Numbered from the stretch's first letter, positions 25,541 through 37,166 are shown. The stretch is DNA of 64,000 bases from Neocallimastix lanati (nom. inval.) (GCA_016946835.1 JACVTC010000045.1:776501-840500); one strand, 5' to 3'. The notes: generated by a model from the sequence alone, not told the origin. Numbers and translations are program-made.

Positions 25541-26520
25541 TGTAAGAATCTATAATTATTTTTAAATAAAATAATTATATTTTCTTAGGTAAGTTATAAT
25601 AATTATTATTTTATTTAATTATATTATATTTATTTATTAAAATATTATTAATAATTTATTTAATTCAATTTTAGATATTCATTAATTTAATATAACAAAA
25701 TTTAATTAATTAATTATTATTTATACATTTATAAATAATTATAGTTTATTTAATTATACATTTAATTATTAAATTTATTAGTCTTATTTTATTTATTTAA
25801 TTAAATTTTAAACAAACACATTGTGTTTTCTATTATGTATTGTATTATGTATTTAATAATGTATTTTGTATTTTGTTTATTAATATTATTAATATGATAT
25901 TTTCCTTATTTGTAAATTTATGATTTTATGTAGAAATATCTATTATTATTTTATTCTTTTATTTTCAATCAATTAGATTAGAATAGGGAAACGGTTAATT
26001 AAGGTTTTTCTCAATCACTTCTTAAAAGTAATTGGTTTTACCTAATTGATACGATGATCGATATGGATAGAATATCGATCAAAAGTTTTATATAGGTTTT
26101 TCTGTCTAATCTTTTCCTAGATAAGAAATTTGTTAAGATTAGAAAACGCTTTTTTTAATTTAACCTTACTTTTCAAAAAAGAATAAATAAGACTCTTGAG
26201 TTCTCTTTGAGAAATCAAGAGTTATTATTATTACGATTATAATATAACAATTATAAAATAATAACAAAATTAAATATTTATATTTCTTATTTAATAAATT
26301 TTAAAATAAAAATAAAATAAATAAAAAATTTTCTTCATAACAAATCCGTGTAACCTTTGGTATTTGTTTATTATAAATAGTTATAATAAACTCTTCAATA
26401 TTAAGATAATTATAAATATCTTATTTTATTTTACTCAATTTAATAATAATTTTTATAAAGTTATTATTAATTTGCAGTTAATAATTTAATTATAATTAAT
26501 CTTATAATTAAATTATTACA
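25541..26520 (-). repeat. Solo LTR, TGTAAG family, about 980 bp, with structured RNA block
   Basis: Starts TGTAAGAATC and ends AATTATTACA; flanks are CAAAA on the left and CAAAG on the right, close to a 5-bp target duplication. On the minus strand it carries the conserved block (about 26040-26235): CTCTTGA hairpin, pseudoknot stems and two further hairpins. It is the inverted homologue of the solo LTR at 33293-34255. Confidence 0.7.
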
Positions 26521-26529
26521 CAAAGAATC

Positions 26530-27082
26530 TGTAAAAGGTATGTCTATTATTAACTAATACAGGGAATAATAATTATTTTAAAGGCTAAAATATCTTAACA
26601 CCTCTCTATTCGAGTTGTTAAAATAAACACTAAAATTAACTATAATTATTTATGTTATACACTTAAGAATATAGCGAAGCACTTTATAAGTTTATTTATT
26701 ATTAGTTACTGGGATTACACTAAGTTATTGTATTTATTTTTGATAATTAATTTTTATTTATTAATATTAATAATTATTTATAACAATTTACGTTAATAGT
26801 AATGCTAATACGTTACAGTTATAAGTGCAATTATTTTTATACATGTAAATAAATTAATAATTGGTAAATAATTTAATTTAATATGAATTTCTAATCATTT
26901 AATAAAACTATATATAACTAAATAACTATTAATAAAATAAACTATAAAATAATAAAATTTAATGTACGGAAATTAAGTAAAGATTTTATTTGATTAGTTA
27001 GAATTGCTTACTGTTTATAGATACATTAGGTAAACAAAGAACTAACATTGGATAGGCTTAATGTTACCATGTATCTGTTACA
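26530..27082 (-). repeat. Solo LTR, TGTAACAG family, 553 bp (left arm of an inverted pair)
   Basis: Begins TGTAAAAGGTATG and ends ATGTATCTGTTACA. Its reverse complement is found at 28291-28840 with modest divergence over the whole length. No coding sequence. Confidence 0.75.
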
Positions 27083-27083
27083 A

Positions 27084-28290
27084 TGGTACAGTATTGAAGA
27101 ATTTTTATCATAAAATAACATATTCTAATAACATAAGAAAATTTTAAATACAATTCTCTTATTCAAATTCTATTATTCAAATTTAAAAATCTAAATATTA
27201 AATAGTTTAAACTAAACTAAAATAACTAAAAATAATTTCTAACTTATTTTAAATAATTTAATTATTCAACTATAATTATTAACTCTAAATATTAAACGAT
27301 AAAATTTTAAATCACTTAAAAACAACACTAAAATTATTTTTAATTTAATTTTATTTAAAATAAACTATTTTATTTTTATTATTTAATTTATTCTAATTTT
27401 ATTATTTAAACTATTCTAATTTAATTAATTAAACTAACTTTATTTTATTTAATTATCTAAAATTTATTATTTAAATTCTAATAAAGTAAAAGAATAATAT
27501 AATAATAAAGTTGTAAGAAAAAGAGAGAAAGAACTAAAGTATTGTACTACTTTGTTCTTTTTATACAATTAAAATAGTTATTTGATTGGATTAGATTTAA
27601 TAATAAAATTTAATAAACTACTAAAATATTATTAAGTATTACAATATTAAATAAAAATAATAATACATTTATTGAATTTACTATAACTAATTTTATAACA
27701 AGATTGGTATTTATAAATTTTATTTAAAATAAGGTTAAATTTAAAAAGAGATTCTAATCTTAACAAATATCTTGTTTAGGAAATGATTAGAATAAAAACC
27801 TAAGCAAGCTTCAATCAATATTCTATTAATATCGATTTTCGTATCAATTAAGTAAAACAGAATACTTTCTAAAGTAATCGGGAAAATCTTATAAGACCTA
27901 TTTCCTAAATTTGACCTAACAAAAAGCTTACAACAAATTTAAAGGAATTATTTAGAACTAAGCCATAAAAAATTTATTAAATTATCTGATCATGATACGT
28001 AAATCTTAATTTAATTATTGTACTATGGCTTTAAAGTAATAAATAATTAAACTAAACTAATTATAAAAAAAAATACAGAATTAAAAATACAGAATTAAAA
28101 ATACAGAAACTATTCACTTTTAATTTATGTATAAAGATATATAAAATAAAAAATTTATAATTTAAATAATTAAATGTATAACTAAATAAAATTTATAATT
28201 TAAATAAATGTATCTAATGATTGTCATTACTAAAATAATAAATAATGATAATTATTTTTTAATAAATAATTATTATTTCTTACACAAAAT
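27084..28290. repeat. LTR fragments between the inverted pair
   Basis: 27084 starts TGGTACAGTATTGAAG, like the LTR starts at 38147 and 38975, and shares with them the segment AAGTATTGTACTACTTTG (near 27540). From about 27720 another TGTAAG-type fragment carries a pseudoknot block (27752-27808) and ends TTTCTTACA at 28284. Boundaries are approximate. Confidence 0.55.
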
Positions 28291-28840
28291 TGTAACAGAT
28301 ACATGGTAACATTAAGCCTATCCAATGTTAGTTCTTTGGTTACCTAATGTATCTATAAACAGTTAGCAATTCTAGCTAATCAAATAAAATCTTTACTTAA
28401 TTTCCGTACATTAAATTTTATTATTTTATAGTTTATTTTATTAATACTAATTTAGATATATATAGTTTTATTAATTTATTAGTAAATCAGGTTAAATTAA
28501 TTTATTACCAATCATTAAACTATTTATATGTATAAAAATAGCTGTACTTGTAACCGTAACGCATTAGCGTTTCTATTAACGTAAATTGTTATAAATAAGT
28601 ATTAATATTAATAAATAAAAATTAATTATTAAAACTAAATAAAATAACTTAGTGTAAGCCCGGTAACTAATAACAAAGAAAGTTATAAAGTGCTGTGCTA
28701 TATTCTTAAGTGTTTAAAATAAATAATTATAGTTAATTTTAGTGTTTATTTTAACAAATCGAATAGAGAGGTGTTAAATTATCTTAGTTTTAAATTAATT
28801 AAATTCCCTGTATTAGTTAATAATAGACTTACCTTTTACA
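28291..28840 (+). repeat. Solo LTR, TGTAACAG family, 550 bp (right arm of an inverted pair)
   Basis: TGTAACAGATACATGG at the left and ACCTTTTACA at the right; the reverse complement of 26530-27082. It directly follows the TTACA end of another LTR with only CAAAAT between. Confidence 0.75.
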
Positions 28841-29583
28841 ATAGTAACTCTTTATAATTAAATAATCGATAATAATTAAATAAAATTTAAAAGTAAGTAA
28901 TAATTTAATTGATAAAATAGTTAAGTTTTTATTAAATAAAAATAGCAAGTCTTAGTACTTTTAATATTATATTAAAAGTTTATTTATTTTCTTTCTTTAC
29001 TCATCTTTGTTTACTTTTTAAAAAAAATTTTGAAATGAATTTTACGCCACAATATGTTGTGAGCAAATCACGAAGAATTTCAAAAAAAAAATTTTTCTTC
29101 TTTAAATTAAATTTTGATTAAAAATTTAAAAATATGAAATTATAAAAATTTCTTATATCAGAAATTTAATTTATTAATAATTTAAATATAAAAAATTATT
29201 TAAATTAAAAATTTAAAATTGTTATTAGTACAGATTTTTAATTAATAAAAATTTTGTATTTCACTAAATAAAATCTTCTTTTGCTATCTAAGAGGTCATT
29301 TATTATATAAATTTATATATATAGTGACTCGGGAAGCGAAAGAAAATTTTTTAAATAATAATTTATTTAAATTATTAATACTTATATATTTAATTTTTCA
29401 AAAAAAATTTAATTTTTATTTTATTTCTTTTATTGATTTTTTTATTTATACTTATAATAAATAAGTGAACATATATATATCAACTAAATAAATTTAAATA
29501 AGTGAACGAATCAATAATTATTTAGTTAAATATAATTAAGTGAATACATTAATACAAGTTAAATAAAATTATAACAAAAGTAA
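28841..29583. other. AT-rich DNA, possible upstream region of the 29.6-kb island
   Basis: No gene. A small palindrome CACAATATGTTGTG lies near 29051, and GTGACTCGGGAAGCG near 29326 is unusually GC-rich for this DNA. Both could be promoter or RNA features of the following island, but nothing proves it. Confidence 0.35.
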
Positions 29584-29856
29584 ATGGATAAAAAGAGCAA
29601 AAATTCCAAAGCACCAGATAATACGAGAAAAACCACAAGGAGTGGTTCTTTAAAAAGTTCGGTGGGTAGTGTGGTCGCAGAAAATAGCCCTACGCCTGTT
29701 TAAGATCCTTCAGCTCGACACCAGAATACAGGAGACAATAAAACAACAAGTACTCCTGAGAAGCCAGCTGCGGTGCCTGATGCTAAGAAACCTGAAGCTA
29801 ACAAGCCAGAAACAAGTAAACCGGAATCTGGTAAGCCGGGACCACCCAAGGAATGA
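29584..29856 (+). pseudogene. Lys/Pro/Ser-rich coding-like frame of unknown function
   Basis: A GC-richer stretch reads in one frame from ATG (MDKKSKNSKAPDNTRKTT) into a low-complexity tail of KPE/KPG type (KPEANKPETSKPESGKPG), ending in TGA. The composition is strongly protein-like but the frame is interrupted once by a TAA. A second small ORF, MSSSKNNNGEAIYFAALLNK, starts by overlapping the TGA (ATGA) at 29853-29915. The tail resembles disordered linkers of host or element structural proteins; no family recognised. Could be a host gene decayed by C-to-T change, the head of an unknown element's structural gene, or a sequence from an organism reading TAA/TAG as Gln. Confidence 0.4.
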
Positions 29857-30011
29857 GCTCAAGTAAAAATAATAATGGTGAAGCTATATATTTTGCTGCT
29901 TTACTGAATAAATAGTAATAAAGAATTTATGAATTAATTATTTATTTTATTTATATTATAATCTAATTAAATTATTAACTTTTAAGTCTTTTTAAAACAA
30001 CAAATATATAT

Positions 30012-30400
30012 AGCATTATTTAGCATATAAAGTTGAACTGGGCTTTCTACTGGTTGTTATGTGGCGGACTTAATAATCATATGGTGTCCAGCCAACCTCT
30101 GCTGGTATCTATTCTTGATCTGATTTTCCCGATAGGGTTTGGAGAAAGGGTAAAGGGGTTATAATGGCACAATTTCAGGTAAGTATTAATTCCGCTCCTA
30201 CCATTATTGGATTGCCACATATTTAATCTCTATATTTGATCACATATAGTATCCTAGTGTAGTTGTATAGCCTATACTGAGAGGGTTTCGAGTTCAATTT
30301 CTATAGGATGGCATGGATGTTATTTTGCAAGACATGTCTACTGGAGCTACCTCTGCTTAGGAATTTGGAGCGCCGACGTCGTACTGATATAGTATAAGAT
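30012..30400 (+). pseudogene. Second coding-like part of the 29.6-30.4 kb island
   Basis: GC-richer than all neighbouring DNA. 30012-30165 is open and hydrophobic (LNWAFYWLLCGGLNNHMV, then QPLLVSILDLIFPIGFGE). A possible intron of 71 nt, GTAAGT to ATAG (30179-30249), follows the exon-like ATGGCACAATTTCAG; after it a frame contains RGFRVQFL and DGMDVILQDMSTGATSA. Within the frames the interrupting codons are TAA or TAG, and TGA occurs only at the ends. Product and origin unknown. A membrane protein piece is possible from the hydrophobic run. Confidence 0.35.
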
Positions 30401-31429
30401 ATATATATCAAAGTATATATGTTCTTTACACGCCTATATATATAATATGGGATAGACATGTAAATTCATATGTGTAAAAAACCTATTTATATAACTCTAC
30501 AATACGGTTGCGATAATACATAAATAGTAATTGAAATGTGAACAACAAATTTTAATTTTTGAAATTTCAATTTACAGTTATAATTTATGTCTTATAAAAA
30601 TATTATTTTGTAATTCTTATTATTTAATATTTTATTTATAAATTATTTATAAAATAAAAGGTTTAATCCTATTATTAAGATGTTATAATAACAACTAAAG
30701 TTTTAGTTATAATATAAAAAATTATTATTTTAAATAATATTAATTTAAATATAAATTTATAAAATAAAATTTTTTAATAATAAAATATAAAAATATTATA
30801 TTGATATTAATAATAAAATATAAAAATTTAAAAATATAAAAATATAATATTAATAGAAAAATATAAAAATATAATATCAATAATAAAATATAAAATATAA
30901 AAATATAATTTAAATATTAATAATAAAATATATAAAAATAAGGTTATAAGGAAAATAATTATTTATCATTTTCCTTATAACATGATTGTCAAAAAAAAAA
31001 TTATATAAAAATATTTAATTTTTTATTGACCTTTTTAATTTTTATTTATTTATTTATTTACTTATTTATTTATACATTTATTTCATTTTTACTTAAAATT
31101 ATATTAAATTTTATGGGCTAATAATATAAATTTTAAAAGACACAAATAAATAGATGGCATATTAAAATTTCAAAAAAAAAAAATTGGCGTTTTGAACCAC
31201 ATTCTAATTTCAATATGTTAATAATATTTAGTCAATTAGTTGGCCTAGACTATTTCTTTAATAATTTAATAATAATTATTATATTATTAATTATTAATAT
31301 TGAAATTCAAATAACTGAATTATTGAAATTGAAATTGATTTTGAATTAAATGAAAATTCAGTTATTATCTTAACAAACCTTCATTTTTTTTACCAAAATC
31401 TTATTTTTATAGTGGTATCGTATTATAAT
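30401..31429. other. AT-rich DNA, no gene seen
   Basis: Includes an ATAAAATATAAAAATATAAT-type low-complexity run (30700-30950) and a GC-normal spot near 31180-31250. No sustained frame. Confidence 0.5.
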
Positions 31430-32193
31430 TGTTAGAAATTGAAATAAAAATTCTTTTATAGCAATTTCTAATCCACAATTTTATTTTAATAATAATATTA
31501 TTAATTAAAATTGGGAAATTTTAAATTTGTTTTATTAAAAAAAAAATCGAGTTTATTATAAGAAAATTTAATTTATTTATTTTATTTTACCAATAAAAAA
31601 AAATAAATAAAAATTATTTTAAAATAAAAAAATTTATTATTATTATTAATATTTTAATTTATAAAATTTTATTGTTATTATTATTTTTCTTATAATAATA
31701 ACTCTTGATTTTCGAAAGGAAACTCAAGAGTCCATTTTATATTTTAAAATATAGAAATAAAGAATTTTCTAATCTTAACAAAATACTTTCCAGGAAAAGA
31801 TTAGTAGAAAAACCTGGAAAGATTTCAACCAATAATCTATACTTATTGGTTATCGTATTATTAAGTAAAACCATTTTTATGGAAAAACCTTAATAACCGA
31901 TGTTCTAAATTACGTAAGTTAAACGGTTAAATTAATTCACACTTTAGCAATTTAACCAAATTAACTTATGAATAAAATTAAGAAAAATAAAAAAAATAGA
32001 TACGGAACCGAATATAGAAATACATACAAAATAAATACAAAATGTATTTAATAAAATTTAATATATAATTTAATAAAATTTGTTACATTATTAATAATTA
32101 ATTAATTATAAAATTAAGTAAACTTAATAATTATTTTATAATTATTAACGATTAAGAAATATAGACTTATAACAATACGTCTAATTTCTTACA
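31430..32193 (+). repeat. Solo LTR, TGTTAG/TGTAAG family, 764 bp, with structured RNA block
   Basis: Starts TGTTAGAAATTG, ends TAATTTCTTACA. The block at about 31693-31895 has the CTCTTGA/TCAAGAG hairpin, the pseudoknot stems CTAATCTT/AAGATTAG (31769-31776 with 31797-31804) and CTTTCCAGG/CCTGGAAAG (31786-31794 with 31813-31821), an AACCAATAA/TTATTGGTT hairpin and a CCAT/ATGG hairpin. No internal coding region accompanies it. Confidence 0.7.
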
Positions 32194-32199
32194 AGAATA

Positions 32200-33054
32200 T
32201 GACACGAGCTGGGGTTGAAACACTAAGATATTCAAAACAAAAAAATAAATATTACCACATAACTATAAAAATAAATTTGGAAACAAGAAAAAATTAAATT
32301 TTAAAATATTCCTTATTTAAATTTAAAATTAAAATTATTTGTTCCCCGTATTAAAAAGAAAGAAATTTCTTTTTCTTTTTATACTTTTATTTTAAAACAT
32401 TTTATTTATTATTAATATATTCTTTATAAAAAAAATTATTATAACTATTTTATTTTAATTTTTAACTATTATTTTAAATTATTTTTAAAAAAAATAACAT
32501 TTATTAAATTAAAATATAAAAATTAATTTAGAAATTGTATCACGAAGGGCATTCCAGGCGGTAGCTTCTTCTTGATATTGTTTTCAGAGAGAGTATTATA
32601 CAGAATTGATATTTTCTGTATTTTAGATCATTTTTATTATTGAAATTCTTCTGTATTTTAGTTCATTTTTATTTTAATAAAGATTTAATTTATTTTTGAT
32701 TTTTGTTTTATTTTTAGTTTATTTCAAAGGTTTTAGAAAATATTATACAGAAACTTATAAATCTGTATTTTATATCAAATATTTATTGAAATAGGTTTTT
32801 ATTATACTTAATATAAAAATAAGAATTAGTAATGATTTAAATTATATATAGTTTTTAATAAGAATATTTAGTAATAATTTTTATTATATTTAATATTAAT
32901 AAAAGAATTTTATATGAATAATTAATAATAATTTTTATTATATTTGATATTAATAAAAGAATATTTAATAGTAAAATTTAATAATAGTTTTTATTTTATA
33001 ATTATTAAGAGTATTTAATATGAAATACAAGGTATTTAGTGACACCCCGTATCA
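32200..33054 (+). repeat. Solo LTR, TGATACGGG family, about 855 bp
   Basis: Starts TGACACGAGCTGGGG and ends CACCCCGTATCA. It is the unexpanded relative of 39781-41771, with about three units of the internal repeat (around 32830-33000) instead of two dozen. It begins seven bases after the TTACA end of the preceding LTR. Confidence 0.7.
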
Positions 33055-33292
33055 ATTTGGTAGACTCGGGGTTGTATTTTAATATATACATATATTTAAT
33101 AATATAACAATAAAGTAATTAATTAAAATTGTTTTAACATTATTTACAAGTTAAAATTAATTTATATCAAAATAAATTAATTTTTATTATTAGGTTTAGG
33201 TTATCAAGAATATAGGAAAGTACAATTTAGTAAAAAATTATTAATAATATTTTATAATAAAATAAAGGTTATTAATTCATTCTTTACCAAAT

Positions 33293-34255
33293 TGTAATAA
33301 TTTAATTATAAAATTAATTATAATTAAATTATTAACTACAATTCAATAATAACTAAATAATAATTTTTATTAAATTGAGAAAGCAAAAAAGATAAATATA
33401 CTTATCTACTATAAGAAAGAGTTTATAATAACTAATTGTAATAAACAAATAACACAGAATTGTCAAAGAGAAAAGATTATTTTATTTTATTTTATTTTTA
33501 AATTTGTTTTATTGAAACTTACTTTATTAAAATAGAAATATAAAATATTTATTAATGTTATTACTATATTATAACTGTTATAATAATAACTCTTGATTTC
33601 TCAAAGAGAATTCAAGAGCATTATTTATACTTTTTTGAAAAATAAGGTTAAATTAAAAAATGTTTTCTAATCTTAATAAATCTCTTATCTAGGAAAAGAT
33701 TAGACAGAAAAACTTAGATAAGATTTTTAATCGATATTCTATCTATATCGATCATCGTATCAATTAGGTAAAACCAATTACTTTTAAGAAGTGATTGGGA
33801 AAAACCCTAATTAATCGATTCGCTAATCTAATCTAATTGATCGAAAATAAAAGAATAAAATAATAAAAGATATTTCGATCATAATATCATAAATTTACAA
33901 ATAAGGAAAATAACATAATAATGATATTAATAAACAAAATATAGAATGCATTATTAAAATACATAATAGAATACATAATGTGTTTGTTTACAATTTAATT
34001 AAATAAATAAACTAAGACTAATAAATTTAATAATTAAATGTATAATTAAATAAACTATAATTATTTATAAATGTATAAATAATAATTAATTAAATAAATT
34101 TTGTTATATTAAATTAATGAATATATAATATTGAATTAAATAAATTATTAATAATATTTAAATGAATAAATATTATATAATTAAATAAAGTTATAATTAT
34201 AACTTACCTAAGAAAATATAATTATTTTATTTAAAAATAATTATAGATTATTACA
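33293..34255 (+). repeat. Solo LTR, TGTAAT/TGTAAG family, 963 bp, TSD CAAAT
   Basis: TGTAATAATTTAATT to GATTATTACA, flanked on both sides by CAAAT (33288-33292 and 34256-34260), a clean 5-bp target duplication. It carries the best preserved structured block (33583-33820). The absence of any internal region shows LTR-LTR recombination or an element type that moves as such. Confidence 0.8.
33583..33820 (+). ncRNA. Candidate structured RNA: hairpin, H-type pseudoknot, two hairpins
   Basis: In order: hairpin CTCTTGA/TCAAGAG; pseudoknot strands TCTAATCTT (33666-33674), CTTATCTAGG (33684-33693), AAGATTAGA (33696-33704), an A-rich loop CAGAAAAA, CTTAGATAAG (33713-33722); hairpin TCGATAT/ATATCGA; hairpin CCAATTACTT/AAGTGATTGG between TAAAA and GAAAAACC. 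The two pseudoknot stems interleave. Seven or more other LTR copies keep the same geometry with different paired bases. The non-Watson-Crick pairs are G-T in this orientation, which suggests this strand is the RNA. Function unknown; calling it an ncRNA is inference. Confidence 0.55.
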
Positions 34256-34261
34256 CAAATT

Positions 34262-34718
34262 TGGTACGTGATTGTACCTTGGGCTTATTGACACTACTCT
34301 AGTTAAGATAAATTATTATATATTGAATAAACACAAAAATTAATAATTTTTATTTATTTATTATTTAAATATTTTTTTATTATTATTTTATTAATATTTT
34401 TTTATTTATTATATTACTTAATTATACATTATTTTAATTACTACATTTTTATTATAATCTAACTAACTATATATTTTTATTTCTTATTATATCTCTTCTA
34501 TACTACATATTTTTATATCTTTTTCCTTTCATATTCTTTTCTTTCTAATCTCTTTTCCCCTTTTATAAATATTTTCTTATTTAAAATCTTTTTATATTCC
34601 TTTTTTTATCTAATTTAAGGTTATAATTGTTTATTTCTTAAAAATTTAAATATTTAATCTTATAACTTTATTCTCAAATTTATTGCTTATTTCATTGTTA
34701 TCAGGGCGGCCCGTACCA
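34262..34718 (+). repeat. Solo LTR, TGGTACG type, 457 bp, TSD AATT
   Basis: TGGTACGTGATTG to GGCGGCCCGTACCA with AATT on both flanks (34258-34261 and 34719-34722). With flanks included the ends form a perfect inverted pair CAAATTTGGTACG/CGTACCAAATTTG. It starts six bases after the previous LTR ends. Confidence 0.7.
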
Positions 34719-35636
34719 AATTTGTTGAGGTTCGGGACAGATTAATAGTAAATATAAAAATAAACACTAAAATAAAAAAAAATTAAAAATTAAAATATAT
34801 CTTTTTTTAAAATATTTTATTTATTTATATAATAAAAATTATTCAATTAAAACTAAAGATAATTTAATTTCTTGAATAAGATTATATTTTTCAAAATTAT
34901 TTTTCTCAAATACAATTTTCTCATCTATTTATATTTTTTTTATCGTTAGAAATGATCAAGCCATTTCTTTAGAATATTTTAGAGTTACATATTTGAATTG
35001 TATTTTAATTATAAATTCATAATCTATTCTATTATAATAAATAATTATTATATATTATTAAATTCTAAACTATTTATTATTAATTGTAGTGATAATATAT
35101 TTTAAAAATAATTTTATTACTTTTACAGAACTATTAGTAATAGAGTATAATTTAATTTTATACTATTTTTAAATAAAAGTATTTTAAATTATTAACTTAT
35201 TATTAATATTATAAATAGAATGTATTTTGGAAGGAAGTATTACTAATTTTAATGACAAGGATCATGGATTTAAGTAAAATATTTTTAAATCATTATTAAT
35301 TATATTAATTTTTATTAATAATAAATAATCTGTATTAGTAATATTTGTTAAATTTTCTTTAATAATAAAATATTGATATAATAAATCATATTAATAAAAC
35401 TAGATATTGATAATAATATTGATATTAATAATATAGTATTAATTTTAATAATAAAGTATTGATATTGATAAAGAATTTATATTAATAATAATAATTTTAA
35501 TATTTGTAATAATTTGGCTGTAATAGAACGTAAGAAAGTTCTCCAAGTAAGGAAATAAATAATTTAATTTTAGTGGTTAAGTTATTTTTATGAAAAATAA
35601 TAAAATTAACATTATTTGTTCATTCCTTAACAAATT
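34719..35636. other. AT-rich DNA after an LTR
   Basis: Begins with TTTGTTGAGGTTCGGGACAG, then nearly pure A/T with TATTGATAT-like repetition (35340-35500). No gene. Confidence 0.45.
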
Positions 35637-36555
35637 TGTAAGAATCTCTAATTAAAAAAAAGATATTTTATAAGAGTTTTCTTTTATTATTTTTTTTTTT
35701 ATTAATTCTATATAAAGTTTGAGTTTATTATTAAATAATATAATAAAGAAAAAATACTTATATTGGGGTAAACTAAAGTAGAGAAAGTAGAGAAAGTAGA
35801 GATATTATATATGAATATATATATATATATTTTTTAAAAAAACACAAAATTTTTTAAGAAAAAGTATTTTTTAGAAAATTTAAATTTTAAGTTATTATTA
35901 TTTTAATATTTCTTTATTAATATTTTATTTAATAATAATAACTCTTGATTTCTGAAAAAGCAGAAATCAATCGTTATTTTATACTTTTTTGTTTATTAAT
36001 TAACCTTAATTTATAATATTTATTTATTTCTGTCATATGTTTATTTAATAATTACTTAATATAAAATATTAATTATTTCTTGGTTAAGCTATTGATTGCT
36101 AGTCAGCTGTTGTATCTTCAGGAAAAGACTAGAAGAAAAACCTGAAGATTTCTTAATTGTAATAATATTAGAACGAATTATATTTCAAGGAAATTTATTA
36201 TTTAATTTATCTAATAATATTGTAAAAATAATTTTAAAACATTAAATATTAAATCTATTATTTAATTTATTTATTATTTAATATTATTATGAAAATAATT
36301 TTAAAACATTAAATATTAAATCTATTATTTAATATATTTATTATTTAATATTATTATGATAATTGTTTGAAATAATTTTAAAACTTTGACTATTAAAGTT
36401 TGCTATTAATTTATGGCTTAAATTTTAATTTATCATAATTTAATAATTTTGTATATGAGTCAGCGATATTAATAATTTACCTAAAATTAATTTAATAAAG
36501 TTTAGTAATAAAATAAATGATAAATATAATAGAAAATATTTCTATATTTCTTACT
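35637..36555 (+). repeat. Solo LTR, TGTAAG family, with structured RNA block
   Basis: Starts TGTAAGAATCTC after CAAAT(T); ends near TTTCTTACT. It has a GATTTCTG/CAGAAATC hairpin (about 35948-35968) and pseudoknot stems CTAGTC/GACTAG (36099-36104 with 36127-36132) and ATCTTCAGG/CCTGAAGAT (36114-36122 with 36141-36149). Both stems differ from other copies and are still paired. Confidence 0.6.
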
Positions 36556-36560
36556 ATATT

Positions 36561-37162
36561 TGGTACAGGACTTTTGAAATTGATGGATGTATAATAATAT
36601 ATTGGTAAATAGATAGTGGACATATTAAAAGTACTAGAAACTTATATAATATTTATTTATTTATTTATTTACTATTTATTAATTTATTTATTTAAAAATT
36701 TATTTAACTATATATTTATTCATCCATTTATTTATTTGTTCATTTATTTATTTATTCCTCCATCACATAAAAAAAAGAAAAGAGAGATTTAAAATAATAT
36801 TATTACAAAATATTTTATAAATTTTGGTAAAACATTGATTAGTTAAAAATAATTTTGTGTAAGAATAAAATAATAATAAAATTTTAGATATGAATATTGA
36901 TAATAAAAATAATAAAAAGTTTACAATATAAAATAAAATTTATCAAATGTATAATAAAAATATAATAAGAATATAATAAAATATTTATTTTATAGCAAGA
37001 TATTAATAATTAATAATATATATATATTTATATAATAGTAAAAGAAATATTGATAAATTTAATAAAGATAATAATTAATTAATAAAATAAATTTAAAACA
37101 TACTTATATGGAGAAATGTTAAAATTATTATAATTTAAGGTATTTGAGTAAATACCGTATCA
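36561..37162 (+). repeat. Solo LTR, TGGTACAG...CGTATCA, 602 bp, TSD TATT
   Basis: Starts TGGTACAGGACTTTTG, ends TAAATACCGTATCA, with TATT on both sides. It lies between two TGTAAG-family LTRs with only four to six bases on each side. Contains TTTA microsatellites, no coding sequence. Confidence 0.65.
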
Positions 37163-37166
37163 TATT

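Noticed and set aside
25541-26520. DNA transposon (MITE) instead of solo LTR
   Set aside because: Ends TGTAAG/TTACA, 5-bp target duplications and purine-tract-like edges fit LTRs better; not fully excluded because no member with a coding interior and paired LTRs of this type is intact here.
30248-30311. tRNA-like segment with complementary TATCCTA/TAGGATG ends and a TTCGAGTTC motif
   Set aside because: About a dozen bases too short between the acceptor strands and no proper D, anticodon or T arms can be formed.
29584-30400. Genome-wide reassignment of TAA/TAG to Gln
   Set aside because: Young element frames of 400-1000 codons use CAA for Gln and end in TAA or TAG normally, so the host appears to use the standard code; only a foreign origin of this island stays open.
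33583-33820. Hammerhead or HDV-type ribozyme in the LTR block
   Set aside because: No CTGATGA plus GAAA core was seen, and the pseudoknot lacks the inner P3/P4 helices of HDV-like folds.
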